Below the pieces are notes generated by a model. That model was not told the DNA's origin. It ran no database searches and saw only the letters and a list, made by a program, of their open reading frames with translations. The translations under genes were made by a program, and so were the position numbers. A stretch of 64,000 bases of DNA from Mesostigma viride (Eukaryota; Streptophyta; Mesostigmatophyceae; Mesostigmatales; Mesostigmataceae): assembly GCA_009746045.1 (NCBI GenBank), contig RPFO01000015.1, positions 2,778,932-2,842,931 on the forward strand, read 5' to 3'. The stretch's first letter is position 1; every line of letters begins with the position of its first letter. This document shows positions 48,887-58,213 of the stretch, piece after piece.

Positions 48887-50208
48887 ACCGTGCTCCCCCC
48901 TTGCTTCTTAACTAAGGGTGGCCTAGGGGAGGTACACTGCTTTTTCTGACCAAGGCTAAACAGGAAGAACCTTGATGCTTTCCGCCATCATTAAAGTAGC
49001 TAGTGGGGATAAGCAAGAACCCCAAACAAACTGTCTATGCTGCAGTTGGAGAACGGCCTGCCTGCAGTAGCGGCCACCTCTCTATCGTCGTCAGCACTAT
49101 GCACAGTGCGCGTCTGAGTAAACAGGACACGTCTCAGGTCTCAAAACAGCTGGCCAAGCAATAGACCTTAAAAAACAGTAGCTCTACCGTATCATCTGCA
49201 GTGACTCAGGAGCATTCTGGAACATAAACAACCAATGCCTCACATGGCCTAGGTGTCCCTTAGCCTATGTGGGTCTCAAAGTCGTATAGCCAAACATATG
49301 CTTTTACAATTAGAAGGTTGAGCAATCACCCCCCATGCTTTGAGGCTGAAGCAGGAACCAAAAGATGCCTTTAACCAGGTTAAATAGGGCTTAGCAATAA
49401 CCGAACTTTCGGGGTTCTTTGAACGGACTTTCTTCTATACGTGAATGCGGGAACAAGAGGCCGCTGGATGAGCGGCTTATAGGTCGTAGTGTTTTCTCGT
49501 AGCTGTTTGGCTAGAGCTTTTGTGATTAGTAGATGCACTATAGTGCATGGTTGAAAAATGAATTAAATAAAATGTGCGTTCCGCGCTTGGGTTGATTATA
49601 CCCGGGCGGGACGGGGCGTGAGGTGCAGTGCCCCTGAAAAGAACAACCTACGCATTATTTAATACTAGCCGTGCAGATTCGGGATATTCTACCCCCGGTC
49701 TGTACGGTTAGCGTCTTACTAGCATCACTGAACATAAGGGTTTAATGACGTCAGTTAGCTAGGGATGAGGGAGGTTTTGCGACTAAAAGCCGCTCTGGCT
49801 GGTTTTGTCGGCCTCTTTCTTTGCTCCCCACCCACCCACCCTTGTCTTGGTTGCCTCTAGGGCAACGTACTTCATGAAGGGCCTTGAACGGCGTGCCTCC
49901 GGGCATGTCAATTAGTGTCACATGTATGCTTCCACTTATTGTTGTAATGAAGATGCTGGTTTTTGTGGCCGAGCTACGTGGGACATGAATTGCTTTTTAC
50001 GGCTTAGCAATACTGTAACCAAAAATGACAACTCGATCTTGGCACTGGATACTCGGCTCCGGGCTCCTCGCTCCTGGGGCAGCGGCTCTTACGGGCTTCT
50101 TGACGCCTTAGCTCCTGGCTCGGCGGCTCTTACGGGCTCTTAAGACTTCATTGCTCCGGACTCTTGGCTTCACGTACCAAAAAATGAATTCGAGTTACGA
50201 ACGCAGGC
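48887..50208. other. unclassified 1.3-kb insertion in the A2 5' LTR
   Basis: The sequence is unrelated to the LTR, without clear inverted ends or target duplication. Near the right end, GCTCCTGG-type and CGGCTCTTACGGGCT units repeat twice (about 50060-50140). No coding frame with a recognisable domain. Confidence 0.45.
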
Positions 50209-52377
50209 TGTCACGGACGCGAGCTATGTCATCCGGGCGCCCACTATGCACAAGACCGGTGACGTGCGCAAGGAATTTGTTTTCTACGCATTTGCGACAA
50301 AGGCTAGTGACCGGGGGGGGGACACTAGCACTTGCAGCATAAGAGCGGACGAAAGTGTACGTGCGCGCGCGCCGGGCCAGGCACAGCTGGGCGCGCAGCA
50401 CTGACTTGAGCGGACGGCAGCACAAGTGCGCAGCGTCGAGAGGATCATACGCGTGTTAGTGGACAGCTGGAGCTGGAGCTGGACTGCTGGACTTCAACAG
50501 CGCCGAGGCTATTGACAGGCCAGGTGTCTTTGTGGTGTAGAATAGCGGGTCAACGTTATGAGGACTGGACAGAAAATGGAAAAGGACAATTTGCGGTGCG
50601 GAGCCAGACAGATCTCTGGAATGAATGCGAAATCGCTGGCAGCCCTACAAAGGGATTTCTTCTAGAAAGGAACGATTAGACGTAATGGTTGCTGGGCCAC
50701 TCACACGCAAGGTGTGAGCGTGCAGATTGTCTGAAGGATATTATGCTTCGACCTTGGTCGGGACGTGACTCAATGTCGGACATTCCCAGGGACAGAAATG
50801 CCGGAGCCTCTAGGAGATGAGATCGGCAACAGGGTAGCAATTTAGATTTGTCGGGATGCCTTCCTGCTTTTGTAGGCATGTGTGGTAGTAAGCCAGGACG
50901 GCAACTGGAATGCGGTTTCTGTGTGCATGGTTCAGGCAGCAAGATAGTTTTGGCATTCCTGGCTGGACTGACAAGTGTGGCGTGTGTCATGCGTGTGGCA
51001 TGACGAATGGTTTGGTTCATAGTCGAAGAGGACTCTCACGCAGCGTGTAGTCTCTTCGAGTTTCTCGTTAGTGGCCTTCGTGTTTCTCCCTTTCCTTGGG
51101 AGCAAGGCCGGTAGCATGTCATGGAGCGCTGCCTAACTGCGGGCTCGTGAGCATGGAGTGCATCGATATTGAGACTATCAACGTGTTGTAATTGTATTAA
51201 CTTTCTCAATAAATTCCGCATGTGCGGCTTCATCATCAGACTGTGCAAAGTGTGTGTTGTGAAAGCATTGTTCTATAGCAGGGGAGGCAAAAGTGTCACG
51301 GACGCGAGCTATGTCATCCGGGCGCCCACTATGCACAATTAAGACCGTGACGTGCGCAAGGAATTTGTTTTCCGCGCATTTTCGACAAAGGCTAGTGACC
51401 GCGGGGGGGGGACACTAGCACTTGCAGCATAAGAGCGGACGAAAGTGTACGTGCACGCGCGCCGGGCCAGGCACAGCTGGGCGCGCAGCACTGACTTGAG
51501 CGGACGGCAGCACAAGTGCGCAGCGTCGAGAGGATCATACGCGTGTTAGTGGACAGCTGGAGCTGAAGCTGGACTGCTGGACTTCAACAGCGCCGAGGCT
51601 ATTGACAGGCCAGGTGTCTTTGTGGTGTAGAATAGCGGGTCAACGTTATGAGGACTGGACAGAAAATGGAAAAGGACAATTTGCGGTGCGGAGCCAGATC
51701 GCTGGAATGAATGCGAAATCGCTGGCAGCCCTACAAAGGGATTTCTTCTAGAAAGGAACGATTAGACGCAATGTTTGCTGGGCCACTCACACGCAAGGTG
51801 TGAGCGTGCAGATTGTCTGAAGGATATTATGCTTCGACCTTGGTGGACGTGACTCAATGCCGGACATTCCCAGGGACAGAAATGCCGGAGCCTCTAGGAG
51901 ATGAGATCGGCAACAGGGTAGCAATTTAGATTTGTCGGGATGCCTTCCTGCTTTTGTTGGCATGTGTGGTAGAAAGCCAGGACGGCAACTGGAATGCGGT
52001 TTCTATTTGCATGGTTCAGGCAGCAAGATAGTTTTGGCATTCCTGGCTGGACTGACAAGTGTGGCGTGTGTCATGCGTGTGGCATGACGAATGGTTTGGT
52101 TCATAGTCGAAGAGGACTCTCACGCAGCGTGTAGTCTCTTCGAGTCTCTCGTTAGTGGCCTTCGTGTTTCTCCCTTTCCTTGGGAGCAAGGCCGGTAGCA
52201 TGTCATGGAGCGCTGCCTAACTGCGGGCTCGTGAGCATGGAGTGCATCGATATTGAGACTATCAACGTGTTGTAATTGTATTAACTTTCTCAATAAATTC
52301 CGCATGTGCGGCTTCATCATCAGACTGTGCAAAGTGTGTGTTGTGAAAGCATTGTTCTATAGCAGGGGAGGCAAAAG
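50209..52377. repeat. tandem duplication of the central LTR unit (2 x about 1085 bp)
   Basis: Each unit begins TGTCACGGACGCGAGC and ends GGGGAGGCAAAAG. The A2 3' LTR and the A1 LTR have one unit, and the A3 LTR (62268-62584) has none. Confidence 0.85.
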
Positions 52378-52547
52378 CACCCTCTTGCACCATCATATTG
52401 TCGCAATTAGAGTAGTTGGAGCGTCTAGCTAACGCCCCAGCAAGGATATTCAAACGCGGCACGCGACGGTACACAAGGGGATCAAGAAGGTGGTCATCAG
52501 GCACGAGGGACAGTTCCTTGTCCTCGGCTGAGAGCCCTCTTTTCATT

Positions 52548-52820
52548 ACTCGAAGAGACTAGCTCCATCTGCAAAGGAACATTTTCATTTCAGCAAAGAG
52601 AGACGGTGTGCAGTTTTCTGGGGAAGACTAGCACACATAGTGGCCTGATCAACCATTAAGTCTTTCAGATTAGACCGTTGCTACTTGGTAGTGGTTGTGG
52701 CAGTTTATGTCATATCACACTAGGTCGGTCACAGCGTTTTTGGCAAGCCACGCAGGCTGTGCCAACACGGGCGTCGACACCGACGGGCAGGAGCTCTCCA
52801 GGGTCGATACCACCATCAAC
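52548..52820 (+). promoter_or_regulatory. leader of copy A2 between LTR and gag
   Basis: ACTCGAAGAGACTAGC follows the LTR directly; I cannot match it to a tRNA 3' end, so the primer site is unknown. A TTTCAG splice-acceptor-like sequence lies near 52596. The gag frame is open from 52695, but the first ATG kept in a strong setting is at 52821. The same leader is found in A3 (62585-62857). Confidence 0.5.
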
Positions 52821-55800
52821 ATGTCAGGAACTGACCCCACAGCATCAGGCAGTGGTGGGTCAGCGCCGGCAGCTACGGGCGGTCAAGCAACTGACCCGCC
52901 CAGCGGTCGTCTCGGCACTAGTGCGGACACCGCTTTGTTAGGTAATGGAGCGCCTTCCCTTTCTTCGGCAGGGGACGGTGGTGCTCTTACCCAAGTGCTG
53001 CGCCTGCTGCAAGAGCAAGCGGCAGAGCTGGCGGCACTCCGAGCTCAGCAAGCGACGCAGTTATCGCAACAGGCGACGCTTGTTGAAGAAACTGTGCGAC
53101 TTGCTTTGGAGCGCGCGGAATCTACGGCTGAAGCGAGGCGTGCTACGGAGCGCGCTGAGCAACGGCGGCAGGCGGAGGCAACCACGGAAGCTGCACGCGC
53201 CTGCCAAGCTGCGGCCCAACGCGACGCCGAGGCCAGGCAGGCTGCCGACGAGGAGGCCGCTGCCGAGGAAGCGCGGCGACATGAGGCGCTGCGCGACCAA
53301 CGCGGACACTTCGACGAAGAGCGCAGTGGGACAGGTCCACTACGCAACGTTGAGCCCAGTCAGCCACGCGTCGGACCAAGCGGTCAACGGCGGGGCGACG
53401 GGGAAATGGCGCAGGATGACGAGCTGCAGCCGAACGTCGGTCGGGTAGGCACCCGGTCGACTGCCGACGCATCTTATACGCTGGGGGGGAACCTACGGGC
53501 ACCCAACCAAGGCACGTTATCGTGGCGCGGCGGGTATGGTGCAGCCCCCAGGGGGGGAGCATCAGGTGGCTTGTTTAGCACAGGTCGGCCACCCATGACG
53601 GCGGCAGCAACGCCGTTGGGTGGCACCGCAGGGCGGCCCAGGCTTGGCGGCACTCGGTCAGACTTCGGCTGGGGCCAAGTCGATCGGGAGGTAGCCAGCA
53701 TACCATGGGGTGAGGGCGACGACGTCCAGCGACCCCACCGCATGCCGTACGGCGTGCATGGCGAATCCACTCGTGTGCCATCGCTGCCCAAGGTGGAGCT
53801 TCGCGAGAAGTTCACCTCAGCAGGCACGGGTGCGACTTTAGAGGAAGCCTATGAGCTCTTCCGAGCTCATTGTAACACTTATCGTTATGCCTCGGGGTAT
53901 CCTCTTCGCCATGAGATGGTGATGGATTTTATTCACCTTTTTTTCCATGACCTGACCAAGAAGAAGGTCCAGGTTTTGGTCCAGCATTACCGAGCGCTCG
54001 TGGACCGATGTCATCGCACGGACATATGGTTTGCGCTCACGGACATGGGCACACCGGATCTCGACTCGATCATCTTCGATGTCGACCCGGCAGAGCAGCT
54101 GTGGCAGCAACTGCGGCTGGAGTACCCAGTTGAGCACGTCAAGGCCATCGCGGAATGGAATGGAGCGTTCACCGTCGCCGAGGGTGAGGATCCGGCTTTC
54201 TCCCTTGACCGGCTTCTCGCGTTTGCGGGCAAAGTGCCTGATTATACGCAGACCAAGGCTTGCCGGTTATGGCGGAGTGCAGTGCCCCTGCTGGCCATCG
54301 ATCTTCCGGAGCCGCCCGGTGGGGAGTGGACTTTGGTGACTCTCTGTGCAGCATTCAAGCGGCTGCTCAGGAAGCGTGCGGAAGGCGAGAAGGGTATCTC
54401 GTCTGAGCTGGCTGAGATGCGCAAGAAGATGGCTGAGATGGAGAAGGCCATCGCGGTCAAGGGTGGCCAGCGGCTGCCTGGTGCGGGGCGCGGTGAATAT
54501 GTCGGCACTCAGGGTGGTGGCAACGCCGGTCACGGGGGCAGCGGCGGTGGCGGTCAGGGTGGCAGCGGCGGTGTCAGTCGTGGTGGCGGCGGCAGTGGCT
54601 ACGGTGGTCGGGGTCGCGGTGGTGGTCGAGGCGGAGGCGGTCGTCCGCCGACATCGGATGGGACTCAGGAGGCGCAGGGCGTGCAAGGCGCGCTGGGCGC
54701 ACCCACCCCGTCACGCGGTAAATGTTACCTTTGCGACAAGGATGGGCACCTTAGTCGCGAGTGTCCAAGCCGCTGCACGAAGCCGCATGGGGCAGACACG
54801 AAGTGGCACCTGATGAACAAGTGTCCAGCCGCGGGCATCAAGACGGTCCACTTCGCCGAGATGGCGGGCAAGACCGACTCGATGGAAGCCCAGGTGGCTG
54901 CCATCAAGCATGGTGAGGAGGCGACGGCGCCCCCCAACCAATTCGCGACGGTGTACCGGGAGGACCCATTCTGGGCGCCCATGCCGGGTGACGTCGAGAT
55001 CAACGCTGCGGAGGCTACCAAAGGCAAGCAGGCACGCAGCCCGCTTTCTTTTCAGCAGGCACCCATGTTGCCTGCCGGGCAGTTGCCCGCGTCCTTTTCC
55101 ATGCCGCTGGCTGGGGTGCAATCTGCTTTTGAGCATGCGAACCCTGCTGGGCTGGAGCAGCGTAGGCGATTGGCGCCTGTGTACCCAATGCCGTTCATTG
55201 TGGACGTACCCATGTTTTCAGCACGGCAGGTGGTCGACACCTTCGGGCAGAAGGGGGTTGAGTGGCTGGGGTCGGTTGTGTCCGAGATCCAGTTGTTCGC
55301 AGATGGGCATGATGTGCGCACCTTGCGCAATTCTGAGTCCGTCACCTACGGGCGTCAGCCGGTAGAAGCCGCAGTGCCCGTGGTGCAAGCGGGAGTGGTC
55401 AGCACAAGTAGCCAGCAGCGCACTAGTGCAGTTCCCCAGGTTCCCACGGTGGTTCCATACCCCAATGGTGAGCCGTCCATAGCGTTCCAAGCAGTTGGAG
55501 CCTGTGGAGATGTATGGAGCGACATGGTGACATGTCCGTTGGTTGGCGCAGTCAAGCTTGATAGCGGTGCTCAGCCGCTAGTCATCAGCACAGACTTGGC
55601 CACCATGCTGAACCTGACCTACGAGAACGGTGGCTTAGTGGAAAGCCCCGTGTCTGTGTCAGGTTGGCAGGGTCCGGCTAGTAAGCCGTACGCTATGACG
55701 GCGGTTAAAGTCAACGTGATTTTCAATCCGTTGCGCGCCTCTAGCATGACCACCGTGTCCGCGTATGCGCTGGTGGTCAACAAGTGTGGATATTCCGCAC

Positions 55801-56873
55801 TACTCGGGGTGGATGTCCTTGCTCGCGCCATGGTTCAGGTGGACTATAGGGCGGAGGAGGCATCTTACATCCCTGATTGGGATGGGGCTGGCCTGAAGCG
55901 GGCCAGTGTGCCGGTCTCATGCTTCAGTTCTTCAGCCGGGGCTGCACGCCTCAACCCTTCAGCGGCTGCGGGCGTGGTGGAGGTCAGCATGGTGGAGGTA
56001 CGGGCGGCGGGCTCATCGGCGTGGGACAAGCATCGGACGGTGCTGCCTCAGCCAACGGCGAGCATTGCCAAGATGCGCACGCAGTGGTCGCTGGATGCTG
56101 TGACGTCCACGCGGCAGCTGGCTATGCGCAAGCGGGTGACTGAAGCCGTCGTCACCATTCCTCAGATGGCCAGCCATGGCCTCACTTTGGTGCAACCGGG
56201 TGTCTCGGAGGCCCAAGGTAATTTTTCTGCTGCAATCTTACCGCAGGCCCCTGATTTTGCCAAGGGTGCGGTAGTGTTGGAACTGTTTGCGGGGATCGGA
56301 GGGGGCATTGCAGGCTTTTTGGCCGCAGGCGGCGTGTGCCGTAAACTCATCGCGGTAGAGCCATCGCACAAGGCGCGTCAGGTGTACTTCAGTCACTGTG
56401 GCGTGTTGTCGCGAGAGTATCCCGCGCAGTTTCCGCCATCAGCATGGCGTGACCCGTTTGGGGAATGTCCTCAAGATATCCGAGCCATCGGTGAGGTGCA
56501 GGTGCAGCAGTTGTTGCGCAGGCATCATGCCATCGACTTGGTAATTGCGGGTTGGGAGTGCCAGGGCCTGAGCCAGGCAGGGCAAGGGCGGGGGCTAGCC
56601 GATCCGCGTAGCGCGCTGTTCTGGGAACTGTTGCGTGTGGTGGGACTGTTGCAGTCGCGTCAGCCCCATCCGCCTGCGTATCTGTTTGAGAACGTTGTGG
56701 CGGGTGACAGCCCACATCAGGCGGTGCGGGAGGACTGGGCTACAATCGTGGCACTCCTGGGGGAGCCCATCGTGTGTGACAACGCAGGGCTGGGTGGGCT
56801 CACGCATCGTTTGCGTGCCTATTGGACCAACGTGGCGTGTGCGACCGGTGTGCAGGCGGTCTTGGGGCCGTAG
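52821..56873 (+). CDS. gag-protease-methyltransferase polyprotein (motifs I-VIII), copy A2
   Basis: The frame is open from 52695; ATG 52821 gives 1350 codons. Order: Gly/Ser-rich start; long Ala/Arg/Glu/Gln coiled coil (about 52990-53330); gag core (about 53790-54440); Gly-rich RGG-like linker; CCHC knuckle CYLCDKDGHLSREC (54723) plus a second Cys/His cluster; retropepsin (VKLDSGAQPLVIS near 55551, SALLGVDVL near 55797); C5 methyltransferase from 56262 with motif I LELFAGIGGG, motif IV GWECQGLSQAG and DPRSALFWELLRVV, motif VI FENVVAGDS and motif VIII THRLRAYWTN. The Pro of Pro-Cys is Glu, as in A1. It ends at TAG-CAA (56871), before motifs IX-X. Confidence 0.85.
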   Translation: MSGTDPTASGSGGSAPAATGGQATDPPSGRLGTSADTALLGNGAPSLSSAGDGGALTQVLRLLQEQAAELAALRAQQATQLSQQATLVEETVRLALERAESTAEARRATERAEQRRQAEATTEAARACQAAAQRDAEARQAADEEAAAEEARRHEALRDQRGHFDEERSGTGPLRNVEPSQPRVGPSGQRRGDGEMAQDDELQPNVGRVGTRSTADASYTLGGNLRAPNQGTLSWRGGYGAAPRGGASGGLFSTGRPPMTAAATPLGGTAGRPRLGGTRSDFGWGQVDREVASIPWGEGDDVQRPHRMPYGVHGESTRVPSLPKVELREKFTSAGTGATLEEAYELFRAHCNTYRYASGYPLRHEMVMDFIHLFFHDLTKKKVQVLVQHYRALVDRCHRTDIWFALTDMGTPDLDSIIFDVDPAEQLWQQLRLEYPVEHVKAIAEWNGAFTVAEGEDPAFSLDRLLAFAGKVPDYTQTKACRLWRSAVPLLAIDLPEPPGGEWTLVTLCAAFKRLLRKRAEGEKGISSELAEMRKKMAEMEKAIAVKGGQRLPGAGRGEYVGTQGGGNAGHGGSGGGGQGGSGGVSRGGGGSGYGGRGRGGGRGGGGRPPTSDGTQEAQGVQGALGAPTPSRGKCYLCDKDGHLSRECPSRCTKPHGADTKWHLMNKCPAAGIKTVHFAEMAGKTDSMEAQVAAIKHGEEATAPPNQFATVYREDPFWAPMPGDVEINAAEATKGKQARSPLSFQQAPMLPAGQLPASFSMPLAGVQSAFEHANPAGLEQRRRLAPVYPMPFIVDVPMFSARQVVDTFGQKGVEWLGSVVSEIQLFADGHDVRTLRNSESVTYGRQPVEAAVPVVQAGVVSTSSQQRTSAVPQVPTVVPYPNGEPSIAFQAVGACGDVWSDMVTCPLVGAVKLDSGAQPLVISTDLATMLNLTYENGGLVESPVSVSGWQGPASKPYAMTAVKVNVIFNPLRASSMTTVSAYALVVNKCGYSALLGVDVLARAMVQVDYRAEEASYIPDWDGAGLKRASVPVSCFSSSAGAARLNPSAAAGVVEVSMVEVRAAGSSAWDKHRTVLPQPTASIAKMRTQWSLDAVTSTRQLAMRKRVTEAVVTIPQMASHGLTLVQPGVSEAQGNFSAAILPQAPDFAKGAVVLELFAGIGGGIAGFLAAGGVCRKLIAVEPSHKARQVYFSHCGVLSREYPAQFPPSAWRDPFGECPQDIRAIGEVQVQQLLRRHHAIDLVIAGWECQGLSQAGQGRGLADPRSALFWELLRVVGLLQSRQPHPPAYLFENVVAGDSPHQAVREDWATIVALLGEPIVCDNAGLGGLTHRLRAYWTNVACATGVQAVLGP

Positions 56874-58213
56874 CAAGGCAGCATCCGAGTGTGTCTGCGG
56901 AGGTAGCATTGCCTTCCCACCTAGTCACGCAGAAGGTGGATAGCGAGGATCGCCCACCGTATGCACGCGTCAACCGGGTCGGGAGCCCCATGTGTGCACT
57001 GCCGACCCTGGTCAGTTACCAAGGGTCGACAGCATACCGTGATCGGGGTAAGGGTCTCGTTTGGGACACTACCACCGGTCTGTTGGTGCAGCCACCCGCA
57101 GAATTTCGTGAGGCCAGCATGGGTTTTCATGTCGGGGCCTCGGCGCTGCCGGGCGTGCTCGAGAGTGAGCGCTGGTCTTTGATAGGCCAGGCTATGTCGG
57201 TGTTGCAGGTCGGGTATGTGCTGCTTGCATCGGTTGCCGTGCGCCAGTCTGGGGGGGCGTCCCCAGCCAATCCGCCTCAGCAGGTTGAGGCGCGCGCAGC
57301 CAAACTGAAGCGCCCTGCAGCGACGGGGACTTCATCAGCATGGGGGTGGCGTCTGCGACAGGTGTGGACTATCATTCTCATGACCGCCCTGCTGACCAGC
57401 ACCGTGCTGGCCGGCGAGCCCACGCTGCATCGGGTAATACACCGTGCGGCACGCGAGGCTCCGGCGGTGGGTGTCACACCAGGTGTGGCAGCCTTTTCCT
57501 TGTTCCACGACGATGCGGCTAGGGCGCCGCATCTTGAGGCACATGCGGTAGCTGTGGGTGATCCCGCGGATACGCACCCCTGGGCTATTGGCGAACACCT
57601 TTCTGATGCGCAGCGCTCAGCCATGCTAAAGTGGCTAGGCACTGCAAGGGGGGCCTTCGCTTTCACAAGTGATGAACTGGGGTGTTTCAATGGTGGGACC
57701 ATGCGTGTTCCATTGGACACTGACACTCCTTTGTTCCGACGCCAGCATCGCCTGAGTCAGGCCGAGTTGGATTTTGTAGCCGAGCAATGCAAGGAGTTAG
57801 AGGATGCCGGTATCATCAGGCAATCTTCCTCCAGCTATGCTGCTGCCGTTGTCGTTGCGCCCAAGAAGGACGCTATCACCGGGGCATGGACGGGTATGCG
57901 CATGGCCACCGATCTGCGGTTGCTGAATGCACACACACCCGTGGACCGTTACCCCATGCCACGTGTGGATGATGTCCTGGATAAGATATCTCCTCATGTG
58001 AAGTTTGTGTCCTCGCTGGACCTGCGTAGCGGCTTTCATCAGATCGCAGTTGCGCCGGAGGATCAGCGGAAGCTTGCATTCTGGGGGGCGGCAATTTGTA
58101 TGAGTGGGTGCGCATGCCCTTTGGGCACCGCAACGCTAGTGCTGTTTTCCAACGAGCTATGGACAAAGTGCTTGCAGGTCTTCCTTTCGCCGCTTGTTAC
58201 ATTGATGATGTAA
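56822..58213 (+). pseudogene. pol: pol first block of A2: methyltransferase motifs IX-X, hydrophobic linker, RT N-terminal half
   Basis: This frame is one base off from the upstream frame and overlaps it. It begins with SAEVALPSHLVTQKVD, then PTLVSYQGS and PPAEFREASMGF, and RWSLIGQAMSVLQVGYVL (motif X-like), completing the methyltransferase. A hydrophobic segment follows (WTIILMTALLTSTVLAGEP, near 57360-57420), then RT up to SSLDLRSGFHQIAVAPEDQRKLAFWG. In A1 the equivalent part is in the same frame as the upstream ORF after its TGA, so the ancestral layout was probably one frame with a stop and the shift here is a 1-bp loss. The block ends at a G-run shift near 58090. Confidence 0.75.

Larger units (their letters stand above)
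48742..52547 (+). repeat. 5' LTR of copy A2, enlarged
   Basis: It starts AATCATGGGACAGG and ends CTTTTCATT. Compared with the 1392-bp 3' LTR it has a 1.3-kb unrelated insertion (48887-50208) and a tandem duplication of the central 1085-bp unit (50209-51293, 51294-52377). Its first 145 bp match the A1 LTR variant better than its own 3' LTR. Confidence 0.8.

Noticed and set aside
56860-56880. Canonical -1 slippery site at the A2 gag-MTase/pol overlap
   Set aside because: The overlap has GGGGCCG but no X-XXY-YYZ heptamer in the right phase, and A1 has the two parts in one frame, so a stop plus a 1-bp loss explains it better.
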